A DNA stretch of 19,944 bases from an uncultured Clostridium sp. Lineage in GTDB: Bacteria > Bacillota > Clostridia > Clostridiales > Clostridiaceae. The notes beneath the pieces are model-generated. The model saw nothing but the letters and a program-made list of their open reading frames with translations, was not told the origin of the DNA and ran no database searches. Position numbers and translations under genes: made by a program. Location of the stretch: positions 1-19,944 of the forward strand of contig CAKVLD010000052.1 of the NCBI GenBank assembly GCA_934755305.1, read 5' to 3'. Positions 1 to 7,609 of this stretch are shown one piece after another (position 1 is the first letter of the stretch; every line of letters starts with the position of its first letter).

Positions 1-174
1 TCCGTTGCTGAGAAGATATATGAAAGACATAAAATATTAACTGATTGCCTTATAAAGTTAGGTGTTGATGAAAAAATTGCTTCTGAAGATGCTTGTCGTA
101 TTGAGCATATAATTAGTAATGAAAGTTTTGAAAAAATAAAATATTACTTAAAAAAGAATCATATATCTGAATAA
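1..174 (+). CDS. C-terminal part of a DtxR/MntR-family metal-dependent transcriptional repressor (5' end outside window)
   Basis: The open frame enters from the window edge and gives 57 residues before TAA. It contains the helix pair typical of the dimerisation/metal-binding domain of DtxR/MntR-type iron or manganese repressors: an ERHKIL motif, then a short linker, then EDACRIEHIISNE, with Glu, Cys and His residues that serve as metal ligands in this family. The protein ends soon after, so it looks like a short MntR/two-domain form without an SH3-like extension. The N-terminal winged helix lies upstream of the window. The gene ends inside a strong hairpin and has no visible link to the biosynthetic operon further right. 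Family assignment rests on motif resemblance; the metal specificity cannot be told. Confidence 0.75.
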   Translation, partial: SVAEKIYERHKILTDCLIKLGVDEKIASEDACRIEHIISNESFEKIKYYLKKNHISE

Positions 175-205
175 TTTTAAGTAATTCAGATATATGATTC
201 TTTTT
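151..205 (+). terminator. Intrinsic terminator of the DtxR-like gene
   Basis: A perfect 22-bp inverted repeat (151-172 pairing with 184-205) with an 11-nt loop ends in a run of five T. The stop codon of the DtxR-like gene (172-174) touches the end of the left arm, so the hairpin is partly coding. A-tracts and T-tracts on both sides make it potentially bidirectional. The left end of the ISL3 element begins at the next base or within one base. Confidence 0.85.
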
Positions 206-1812
206 GTAAGCGTCAAAGTGGTTCTTTCCAATGTTATTGGAATTTTGATAAAAATATTGTATTATTATATTTATATATAAATCGGAGGACATCTATGGAA
301 AGCATAATTAAAATGTTAGATACATCACTAGAATATATATCTCATGAACTAATAGATAATACATTATACATAACTGTAAATTCAAATAAAGAAGAGTTAA
401 GGTGTCCTAATTGTGGAACTTTAACAAACAAAGTACATTCTCGTTATCCTAAGAGTTTTCAGGATTTACCTATACAAGGCAAAAAAGTCATTATATTATT
501 AAAAAATCGTAATATGTTTTGTGTAAATAAATATCGTTCTAAATATACATTTTCGGAAACCTTTACCTTTTAGATGAGAAAGCTAAGAAAACCAAGAGAC
601 TTATAGATGAGATTATTAGGGTTTCATTAGTTCAAAGTTCTATTTCAGCTAGCAATTATTTAAGCGAATCAACAGTAGAAATAAAAAAAAGCTCTATTTG
701 TAGTTATCTAAAAAAAACATTAAAAAAAGTTCTTCAAAGATTAATTATTGGAAGAATAGAGATCCCTTTAACATCTGCGAAAGCGAAGCAACGTTATATG
801 TATTTTACAGAATTAACACGTAAAGAAAAAATAGTTGAAGCTAAAAAATTACGTAAAGAAGAAGGCTTATCATTTGAAAAAATAGCTGATCAGTTAAATA
901 TAAGTACAAGTACAGCTATTAAATATTTAAAAATGGATATCTCTGAAGTAAAAGATAATAATATCACAAAAAGAGAAAAAGAACATATAGATGCTGTTAA
1001 TAAGGTAAAATATAAGGTTGAGCGAGTTTATTTGTTGCATAAACGAGGCTTACAGATAAAAGAGATATAAAATATTACTGAATATAGTAGTGCAAGTATT
1101 TCTAAATATCTTTCAAAAGATTATAATGTAGTTCATGGTCAATACGGGGTATCTAGACCAGGATTATTAGCTCCTTATAGAGATGAAATATTAACTCTTA
1201 GAGCAAAAAAAATTACATATATGAAAATTACTGAAATGCTAAGAGAAAAAGGATATACTAGCAGTGTTGCAGCACTAAGAGTATTTGTATCTAAAGAGAA
1301 ACGAATTGCTAGGGATTTGCTTAAAGATAAAGAACCACATGAATTTATTGATAAAAAGTGGATAATACAACTTTTATTTAACCTATTGATAAAATAAAAA
1401 AACTTACTCAAAATCAACTTGATGAAGTAATAAAAAACATCCATTAATTGGAGAAGTATTTAGAATCATTTCAGATTTTTAACAAGTATTAATAGAAAAA
1501 TATTTTAATAAATTTGAAAAACAGACAAACGATGCAAGCATTTTACAAATTAAAGAATTAGATGGATATATTAAAGAGGTAAACAATGATTACGACTCAG
1601 TAGTTAAGGCAATTATTCTTGATTATAATAATGGACTAGCTGAAGGAAGTGTAAATAAGCTGAAGACTATAAAAAGAATAATGTATGGACGTAATAATTT
1701 CGAATTACTACGTTCTAAAATTATTCAATTAGAAAACTTGAAAAGAATTAACAAAATTTAGAATTAATTTTGTTAATCCAATAACTATGGAAAGAACCTC
1801 TTTGACTCTTAC
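206..1812. mobile_element. Decayed ISL3-family insertion sequence with both inverted repeats
   Basis: About 36 bp at the left end (206-241) match the reverse complement of the right end (1777-1812) with only about four mismatches. Both ends carry the string GGTTCTTTCCA, the type of end seen in the ISL3 family, preceded outward by GTCAAAG and GTAAG. The interior holds fragments of an ISL3 transposase in plus orientation. No clear 8-bp target duplication is visible (the flanks, TTCTTTTT and ATTTAAAT, differ), so the exact limits, or a rearrangement after insertion, remain open. The transposase is dead, so the element could move only in trans. Confidence 0.8.
295..1761 (+). pseudogene. ISL3-family transposase, frameshifted and internally deleted
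   Basis: The start ATG follows GGAGG at good spacing. Residues 38-55 (CPNCGTLTNKVHSRYPKS) are the zinc-finger start of ISL3 transposases (zf-ISL3). A stop at 571-573 is bypassed by a +2 shift: the frame from about 567 continues to a TAA at 1068-1070, with family-like sequence (LIDEIIRVSLVQ, SASNYLSEST) and a helix-turn-helix stretch (EKIADQLNISTSTAIKYL). It goes on after that stop and then breaks again near 1390-1500. The C-terminus (YNNGLAEGSVNKLKTIKRIM) is the conserved end with the last acidic residue of the DDE domain. The segment around SYLKKTLKKVLQRL (710-740) joins parts that are far apart in intact relatives, so the region with the first DDE aspartates appears deleted. Confidence 0.85.
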
Positions 1813-1850
1813 ATTTAAATTTAAAACTCTAATTGTCTTTCCATCCACAA

Positions 1851-1892
1851 AATAAGACTTAGATTTAGAAAAAGTTAAATCCAAGTCTTATT
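1851..1892 (-). terminator. Intrinsic terminator of the small secreted-protein pseudogene
   Basis: Arms 1851-1866 and 1877-1892 pair over 16 bp with a single A/C mismatch (AATAAGACTT with AAGTCTTATT, then ATTT with AAAT) around a 10-nt loop. Read on the minus strand it lies 15 nt past the stop of the pseudogene and is followed by a T-rich stretch. The mirror-image sequence could also stop plus-strand transcripts leaving the ISL3 element. Confidence 0.7.
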
Positions 1893-1907
1893 TAAAATAT
1901 TGTTATA

Positions 1908-2306
1908 TTATCTATTATGCATAAATTCCTTAACAATTTGTCCATCAATCTTTACTGTAATTCTAACAAGTGTCCATTCTCTTTCTACAATTTTACTAGA
2001 AGGTTCTATTGATGTAGTATATTTATTACTTCTATTGGTAATACCTTTTCTTTCAACTTTCTCTATCTTTTCTCCCTTACTATTACAATACTCTGCTGTT
2101 ACTAATACTTTATGACCAGCTACTCCTTTTACTAATACTCTAAAGTTATGTCCTTCACATTATGTTATTACAGTAAATTTACCTAATGCTGGTTTTTCTT
2201 TTGATACTTTTGTAGCTGCTGATACTGATTGAGATGAAACAGATACTAATGTTAATGTTCCTACTATTCCCATCACAACTGCTAATGCTTTTAATTTCTT
2301 GCTCAT
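1908..2306 (-). pseudogene. Small secreted protein, interrupted by an in-frame stop
   Basis: ATG at 2306 follows GGGGGAG at about 5 nt. The first 30 residues form a signal peptide: a basic start (MSKKLKAL), a hydrophobic core (AVVMGIVGTLTLVSV) and a likely signal peptidase I site after SVSA. The frame meets TAA at 2160-2162 (codon 49) and then stays open for another 83 codons to the TAA at 1908, with residues such as GHNFRVLVKGVAGHKVLVTAEY that look like a beta-strand-rich exported domain. The long open frame after the stop and the intact terminator argue for a recent nonsense mutation, or a sequencing error. Function is not recognised. It is expected to be secreted or cell-wall associated if the stop were absent. 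Confidence 0.65.
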
Positions 2307-2332
2307 TGTAACTCCCCCATTATTTTTTCTAA

Positions 2333-2361
2333 ATTATAACATATTTTATTTTTTATCATTA
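2333..2361 (-). promoter_or_regulatory. Possible promoter of the secreted-protein pseudogene
   Basis: On the minus strand a perfect -10 hexamer TATAAT (plus 2333-2338) lies 27 nt upstream of the ATG at 2306. At 17-bp spacing the -35 position (plus 2356-2361) reads TAATGA, a poor match, and overlaps the end of the oxidoreductase gene. Only the -10 box is convincing. Confidence 0.4.
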
Positions 2362-3060
2362 TTCTTTGTCTAATCCCCAGCTACTATTCGATGTTTCTAT
2401 ATAAGTTTCAGAATTCATCATTAAATTTAATAATTTAGCTTTTCTTTCATCAGGTATATATCCATATCTCTTATATTCATCCCCTGCACACTTTACATTA
2501 CGTAAGTATCTATTAACTTTATTTTTCAATAAATCCACCTTAAATAATTCTGCTTCACAGCATACTATCATTTCATAATTATTAGCAAATAAAATATTAA
2601 ATAAGTCTACTACTGATTCGTAATTATTTTTTCTTGAGTACAATCCAGCTGATGATATTACAATATATTTATGATGTGATCTATCATACTTATGGACATG
2701 TTTGCTACCACCATCACTTCTATTCTCTATATACGGATAATCAATTGGTAACATTCTTTCTAAAAATGCTTTCATTTTTGCTGGTATTCCATGAGCATAT
2801 ATAGGAAAACTCCATATTATTAAATCTGACTCTAGATACGTATTTATTAACTCTTCTACATCATCATTAAATACACATTTTCCCTCTTTAGTATTCCAAC
2901 AATGATAACATCCTCTACAAAAGTTAATATCCTTTTCATATAAATTTATTATTTTTTTTGAATCATCATTATTATTTAAACCTTCTAAAAAAGCCTTTGT
3001 AACTTTTAAAGTAATACTATTATTGCCTTTAGGACTACCATTTAACACTAAAATCTTCAT
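2359..3060 (-). CDS. Flavodoxin-fold NAD(P)H-dependent oxidoreductase (FMN reductase family)
   Basis: The 233-residue protein starts with MKILVLNGSPKGNNS, the phosphate-binding loop of FMN-dependent NAD(P)H reductases/quinone reductases of the flavodoxin-like fold. Residues 48-63 hold a cysteine-rich stretch (CRGCYHCWNTKEGKC) common in clostridial members of this family and thought to sit near the flavin. The hydrophobic strand LIIWSFPIYAHGIPAKMKAFLERM (from about residue 79) is the second flavin-binding region of the family. Length is a little above the usual 180-220 because of a C-terminal helical tail. It would be a soluble cytoplasmic reductase; the substrate is unknown. It is the third gene of the PadR operon, starting 3 nt after the membrane protein gene, so it is probably PadR-controlled. 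A role in the neighbouring biosynthetic pathway is not supported. Confidence 0.8.
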   Translation of the reverse strand: MKILVLNGSPKGNNSITLKVTKAFLEGLNNNDDSKKIINLYEKDINFCRGCYHCWNTKEGKCVFNDDVEELINTYLESDLIIWSFPIYAHGIPAKMKAFLERMLPIDYPYIENRSDGGSKHVHKYDRSHHKYIVISSAGLYSRKNNYESVVDLFNILFANNYEMIVCCEAELFKVDLLKNKVNRYLRNVKCAGDEYKRYGYIPDERKAKLLNLMMNSETYIETSNSSWGLDKE

Positions 3061-3063
3061 AAC

Positions 3064-4005
3064 TTACTTATCTTCTCTAATTAACTGAATAGTTTTTGAA
3101 ATTAATCCGTATATTATTGTAGCTATAATAAATGTTATCCAAGAAATATTCCAGGCCTTAAATATAAAACTCCAAATTAAATATATTATTGTAGCTATCA
3201 TAAAGATTATTACACCTGCAAAATTACTAACCTTTTCATTATATCTTCCCTTTTCACTTTGTTTTTCTCCAATTAACATCTTAAAAATTTCTCTTATTGA
3301 ACTAATGTAAGTAAGAATTGCTATAAAAATTGAAATATACACTATATATATTGCTGCAGGAAAATTACTCTCTTTTCCAAATTTAAATTCAAAAATAAAA
3401 TATATTAAAGGAGAAAGAACCAAAGCAATTATACATACAATCGTAATAAAACTATATTTTTTCTCAATTTCCTCATTTTTATTTTCTATTCTAATCTTAC
3501 TTGAATTACTGTAACTAAACTCTTTAAACTTTTCATATTTACTTACTATATTATTTGAATATATAAACATACCTACGCCAATGGCTATTAATATTATTAA
3601 TGAAGCAAATGATATAAGATTAACAAACTCACTATTTAAATTTATTTTACTTAATATCTCTTCTAAAATCATATATGATGATATTGATAAAATGCAACAT
3701 AATACCCCTAATGAAATAATCCATGATGATTTACTTTTAACTTCTATAAATTCGTTTAATTCTGAATCTGAAAAGCTAACTTCTTCATCATTCATTTCTA
3801 AATTATATTCCTCCATAATCTCATTAATATCCCCAAATTCTGAAATCACAATTCCTATAGCTTCATTTTCTGATATTCCTTTATCCAATAACTCGCTATA
3901 CTTATCTTCCATATTTAATAAAATATTATTTTTCAACTTTTGTATTTGCTTTGTTTGTGGTAATTTAAGAAACATATTTTCTATATATTCGTTAATTGCA
4001 TTCAT
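3064..4005 (-). CDS. Membrane protein with N-terminal PadR-associated helical (HAAS/permease-prefix type) domain
   Basis: Residues 1-70 are a soluble helical domain (MNAINEYIENMFLKLP...KNNILLNMEDKYSELLDKG, then EAIGIVISEFGDINEIM) of the kind encoded beside PadR regulators in Firmicutes (HAAS or permease-prefix domains). About six hydrophobic segments follow, at roughly residues 94-112, 127-150, 186-206, 214-237, 259-277 and 283-303. The gene sits 14 nt downstream of padR, with GGAGGG before its ATG, and 3 nt before the oxidoreductase gene, so the three form one operon. In characterised cases such proteins work with PadR in responding to envelope stress or membrane-active compounds, often with an ABC transporter. 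Here no transporter domain is present and the function is unknown. Confidence 0.7.
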   Translation of the reverse strand: MNAINEYIENMFLKLPQTKQIQKLKNNILLNMEDKYSELLDKGISENEAIGIVISEFGDINEIMEEYNLEMNDEEVSFSDSELNEFIEVKSKSSWIISLGVLCCILSISSYMILEEILSKINLNSEFVNLISFASLIILIAIGVGMFIYSNNIVSKYEKFKEFSYSNSSKIRIENKNEEIEKKYSFITIVCIIALVLSPLIYFIFEFKFGKESNFPAAIYIVYISIFIAILTYISSIREIFKMLIGEKQSEKGRYNEKVSNFAGVIIFMIATIIYLIWSFIFKAWNISWITFIIATIIYGLISKTIQLIREDK

Positions 4006-4019
4006 AAAAAAATCCCTCC

Positions 4020-4337
4020 CTATGTAAATTTATTAATAACTTTTTTTATTAATTCCCATTCACTACACTTATCGTTATAATACTCTTTCCCCATAGTTGT
4101 TATCTTATAATAAGTTCTTCTCTTCCCTTTTGTTTCATTTCCTGAATAAGATATTATATATCCATTTTTCTCAAGTCTACTAAAAGCTGAGTATAATGTA
4201 GTTTCTTTTATATTGTATAATCCTTCAGAAATTGACTTAATATCTCTAGAAATTTCATATCCATAAGAATCCTTTAAAGTAAGTAGATGCAAAATTATAA
4301 TATCGTTATAGCCTCTTATTATATCGCTACTTATCAT
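4020..4337 (-). CDS. PadR-family transcriptional regulator
   Basis: The 105-residue protein has the PadR winged-helix: an N-terminal helix DIIRGYNDIIILHLL, then DSYGYEISRDI, the recognition region NIKETTLYSAFSRLEKNGYI and the wing with KGKRRTYYKIT. It lacks the long C-terminal dimerisation part, so it belongs to the short PadR-s2 type that dimerises through the first and last helices. GGAGTGAG precedes the ATG. It heads a three-gene minus-strand operon and has a 19-bp dyad just upstream of its gene, between promoter and start codon, so autorepression is likely. Inducers of PadR proteins are often phenolics, antibiotics or envelope-active compounds; a link to the product of the adjacent biosynthetic operon is possible but unproven. 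Confidence 0.88.
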   Translation of the reverse strand: MISSDIIRGYNDIIILHLLTLKDSYGYEISRDIKSISEGLYNIKETTLYSAFSRLEKNGYIISYSGNETKGKRRTYYKITTMGKEYYNDKCSEWELIKKVINKFT

Positions 4338-4350
4338 TCAACTCACTCCT

Positions 4351-4369
4351 TACTACGACTGTCGTTGTA
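4351..4369. promoter_or_regulatory. Likely PadR operator (dyad)
   Basis: TACTACGACTGTCGTTGTA is a near-perfect palindrome: eight of nine base pairs match around a central T. It lies between the -10 box and the start codon of the padR gene, at the expected transcription start. PadR proteins commonly bind dyads with ATGT/ACAT-like or GC-containing arms at their own promoters. Position and symmetry support autoregulation; binding itself is inferred. Confidence 0.65.
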
Positions 4370-4374
4370 ATTTT

Positions 4375-4404
4375 ATATTACCACTTTTTTATATATTAAG
4401 TCAA
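4375..4404 (-). promoter_or_regulatory. Sigma-A promoter of the PadR operon
   Basis: On the minus strand TTGACT (plus 4399-4404) and TAATAT (plus 4375-4380) are separated by 18 bp. The start point would fall inside or beside the dyad at 4351-4369, so a bound repressor would block initiation. The padR ATG follows about 38 nt after the -10 box. Confidence 0.65.
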
Positions 4405-4426
4405 TATCAGGAATAAAAAACAAAAT

Positions 4427-4460
4427 AACCCCAGCTAAAGTAAAAAACAAAGCCAGGGTA
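4427..4460 (-). terminator. Probable terminator at the end of the biosynthetic operon
   Basis: Just downstream of the NRPS stop, on the minus strand, CCCTGGCT and AGCTGGGG form an imperfect stem (two G/C-rich three- to four-base-pair blocks separated by a mismatch) around an A/T-rich loop, followed by TTATTTTGTTTTTT. This is one of the few GC-rich spots in the intergenic DNA. The pairing is imperfect, so efficiency is uncertain. The space to the padR promoter is short, so leak into that operon would read through padR in the same direction. Confidence 0.5.
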
Positions 4461-4466
4461 AAAAAG

Positions 4467-7400
4467 TTATATATCTTCTAATCTAATTATATTGTTTTCT
4501 AAAAATAAACCAATTACATTTTTATATTCTTTTATTATTTGTTCAATAAATTCTTTTTCAAATAATCTTTCTACATAAGTAAATCTTACTTCTATAAAAT
4601 TAAAATGATCAATTATAGTTATATATAAAGGTAAAACCTTAGGAACTGAACCTATTTCTTCTGCTTCTATAAGCCTACCATTAATCTGTTTCTTATAGGT
4701 AAATACATAGTTAAGTACTATCCTAAATAGTTCACCTTTAAGTAAATCTTCATAATCTAAAACATCATACATCTTTCTATGATCAGTATTTTGATTTTCC
4801 AGTATCTTAGCAAAGTTTAAATACTGTTCTTTTGAATATTCCAATATATTCATCTCATTATTTAACTTAAATCTAATAGGAACAAGTTTTGTAAAAAAGC
4901 CTATAATATTATTTTTATTAAATTCTAAGTTATCTCTTCCTGGAATGTATGTACCCAGTATTATATCATCAGCCTTAGTATGTTTATTTAATAATATAGA
5001 AAAACATGTACTGAAAGCTATATATTCTGTAACACATAATTCCTTACATCTATTTCTTAAACCTTCTAGTTTATCTCCATCTAAGTAGAATGATAAGTTA
5101 TTAAAATTATCACTTTTCATTATTTTACATCTTCTACAAGTTAGCTTAGGATTAAAACATACAGCTCTCTTTCTTCCAGATAAATATTCCTTCCAAAAGC
5201 TTAATTCTTTATTATGCTTCTTATTATATAATAAGTTTAAATAATCAAAATAGTCATATTCTAACTTTCCTAAGTCTTCCCCATCATAATATGAAAATAA
5301 TTCTCTTATAAAAATATCAAAAGACATAAAATCAAATACTGCATGATGTACATTTAATAATAATACTTGCTCTTTTAATTCATTTTCAAACAACATAACT
5401 TTAACTACTGATTTATTTTCAATATCTAATTTACAAGCATACTCCTTAACATAACTCTTACTTATCTTACCTGTTACTCTTACGTATTCATAATAATCTT
5501 TAGGACTTTCTAATAAATTAATTTCTATTTTTTTATCATTAAAAATAAAATTACTTGATAATGCATTCTGTCTTTTTATTAATTTAGTTAATGCTAAATA
5601 TAGTTTATCTGATTCTATATATTTATCTGAGTATATTATATGGATTATATTATTTTCACTCACTACTTCATTGCTGGCATTCTCCATTTGTACTAGTAGC
5701 TTCTGAAATCCATTAATATCTATCCTTTTTTTACTCATTTCTACTACTTTAATATAATCTTTACCATCCTTTAGGTGACTTCTAAATAAACTTAAAAGGT
5801 CCATTATAGTTTTACATTTATATATTTCAGATATCGAAATATTAATGTTCCATCTTTTATTTAAAATACTATTAATATTCATTATAATTAAAGAATTTCC
5901 GCCTAAATTATAAAAATTATCATTATATTTAATTTCCTCTACGCCTAGCAGTTCTTTACAAATATTAACAAATTCCTTATCTTCCTCTGTTAATTCCATA
6001 TTGTAAACCTTCTCATTCGACTTTAATGCATATTTTCTGAAATTAGGTAAAGTTTTTTTATCTAACTTTCCATTTATATTTCTCTGAAAACTATCTACAG
6101 GAACAAAATAAGTTGGAATCATATAATAAGGTAATACCTTCTTTAATTTACTAACAAAATAATCTAATTCAAGCTCTCCTTTTGATACATAATATGCTAC
6201 TATTACCTTATTTGTATTTTCATTATGTGTAATTACCCTAACATTTATAATTTCATCTAATGATCTAATTACAGATTCTATTTCTTTAATTTCAACCCTA
6301 AACCCTCTAACCTTTATTTGATCATCTATACGGCCAATATACTTAAGATTTCCAGACTCCTCTAACTTAACTAAATCTCCAGTTTTATACATCATCTTGT
6401 TTTCTTCAAAAACATTTTTAATAAAAGACTTCTTCGTTAAAGTAGCATTATTAACATATCCATTTCCAACACCATCTCCTGATATATATAACTCTCCAAC
6501 CTCACCAATATCACATATATCATAATTATCTTTTAACACATATACTTGTACATTATTAAGTGGCTTTCCAATTAATATATCACTTAAGCAATTAATATTT
6601 TCTCTATTAACCTTAAAACAAGTAGCATATACACACACTTCAGTAGGACCATAATAGTTTACTATATTAATATCGCTTAATCTTAATACATTTTTAGCAA
6701 AACTTAATGGCAAAGCTTCTCCTACATTAAGTACATATTTAGGCAGTAATAAGTTCGTATCATTTATTTCGCAATGTTTCACTAACATATCCAAATACAA
6801 AGGTGTAAATTCACATATATCTATATGCTTTTCACTTAAAAATGCCATTAATTCATTTGCTTCAAACTTAACCTCTTCAGGAATTATTTCTAATGTATTT
6901 CCTGTAAGTAAAGCAAGATACATTTGTGCTACTGTTACATCAAATACAAATTGAGATAATACACCTATTACCTTAACTTCTCCATCATCCTCAATAAGTT
7001 CCTTTTTCATAGAATTAATTAAGTTAACTACACTATGATTTCTTATTAATATTCCTTTTGGTTCACCTGTTGATCCAGAAGTAAATAATACATAGGCTAC
7101 CTCATTACCTGCCTTTTCATAACTACATATATGTGTGTTATTTGATTCTATCAAAAGTGAATCATAATTAATAATATTAATACATATATCACTTAGCCAT
7201 TTATAATCATTAATAGCTATAATAGCCTTTGCATTTCCTAGTTTAAGCATATGCTTTACTCTATCTTCTGGATAAACTGTACTTATTGGCATATATATAC
7301 TTCCACACTTTAATATACTTAATATAGTGATTACATACCTATCGTCCTTATCTAAATATATTCCAACTAAACTACCTTTAGATATTCCTCTATGTTTTAA

Positions 7401-7604
7401 ATTTGCAGCAACAATATCAGTAATAAAATCTAATTGTTTATATGTGTATTTTTTATTCTTAAAGTTAATAGCAATGTTATCAGGATATTTTACACACATT
7501 TCCTTAAAAACTGTTATTATACCTTTTGTCTTATCATATTCAGTCTTGTTATTATTAACATTATTATAAACATTATCAAGTATACTTCTCATATTCCCCC
7601 TCAT
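4467..7604 (-). CDS. Nonribosomal peptide synthetase, adenylation - carrier - condensation (A-PCP-C)
   Basis: The 1045-residue protein activates an amino acid, loads it on its own carrier domain and has a terminal condensation domain. Adenylation core motifs are complete: YVLFTSGSTGEPKG (171-184), NYYGPTE (316-322), YKTGD (406-410), GRIDDQIKVRG (424-434) and NGKLDKK with the catalytic Lys513. The carrier motif LGGNSL gives the phosphopantetheine Ser571. The condensation domain (from about 650) has HHAVFD with both histidines (753, 754) and Asp758, so it should be active. A manual read of the specificity pocket against GrsA is D-V-A-E-L-V-Y-V-Y-K; the Glu at the third-helix position hints at an amine-bearing side chain, but this is weak. 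There is no thioesterase and no domain after C, so an outside nucleophile or another carrier must take the product. The ATG at 7604 lacks a good Shine-Dalgarno sequence; ATG at 7592 behind AGGGGG is an alternative. Last gene of the operon, 5 nt after the ketoreductase gene. Confidence 0.93.
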   Translation of the reverse strand: MRGNMRSILDNVYNNVNNNKTEYDKTKGIITVFKEMCVKYPDNIAINFKNKKYTYKQLDFITDIVAANLKHRGISKGSLVGIYLDKDDRYVITILSILKCGSIYMPISTVYPEDRVKHMLKLGNAKAIIAINDYKWLSDICINIINYDSLLIESNNTHICSYEKAGNEVAYVLFTSGSTGEPKGILIRNHSVVNLINSMKKELIEDDGEVKVIGVLSQFVFDVTVAQMYLALLTGNTLEIIPEEVKFEANELMAFLSEKHIDICEFTPLYLDMLVKHCEINDTNLLLPKYVLNVGEALPLSFAKNVLRLSDINIVNYYGPTEVCVYATCFKVNRENINCLSDILIGKPLNNVQVYVLKDNYDICDIGEVGELYISGDGVGNGYVNNATLTKKSFIKNVFEENKMMYKTGDLVKLEESGNLKYIGRIDDQIKVRGFRVEIKEIESVIRSLDEIINVRVITHNENTNKVIVAYYVSKGELELDYFVSKLKKVLPYYMIPTYFVPVDSFQRNINGKLDKKTLPNFRKYALKSNEKVYNMELTEEDKEFVNICKELLGVEEIKYNDNFYNLGGNSLIIMNINSILNKRWNINISISEIYKCKTIMDLLSLFRSHLKDGKDYIKVVEMSKKRIDINGFQKLLVQMENASNEVVSENNIIHIIYSDKYIESDKLYLALTKLIKRQNALSSNFIFNDKKIEINLLESPKDYYEYVRVTGKISKSYVKEYACKLDIENKSVVKVMLFENELKEQVLLLNVHHAVFDFMSFDIFIRELFSYYDGEDLGKLEYDYFDYLNLLYNKKHNKELSFWKEYLSGRKRAVCFNPKLTCRRCKIMKSDNFNNLSFYLDGDKLEGLRNRCKELCVTEYIAFSTCFSILLNKHTKADDIILGTYIPGRDNLEFNKNNIIGFFTKLVPIRFKLNNEMNILEYSKEQYLNFAKILENQNTDHRKMYDVLDYEDLLKGELFRIVLNYVFTYKKQINGRLIEAEEIGSVPKVLPLYITIIDHFNFIEVRFTYVERLFEKEFIEQIIKEYKNVIGLFLENNIIRLEDI

Positions 7605-7609
7605 TTCAC

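Noticed and set aside
1900..2115. 71-codon plus-strand frame rich in Leu/Ile/Ser
   Set aside because: It is the complement of the secreted-protein pseudogene, whose signal peptide, Shine-Dalgarno sequence and terminator are all on the minus strand.
3581..4027. 148-codon plus-strand open frame
   Set aside because: Antisense to the membrane protein gene, which has a good ribosome binding site and coherent domain structure. The AT-rich codon pattern of the real gene produces the shadow frame.
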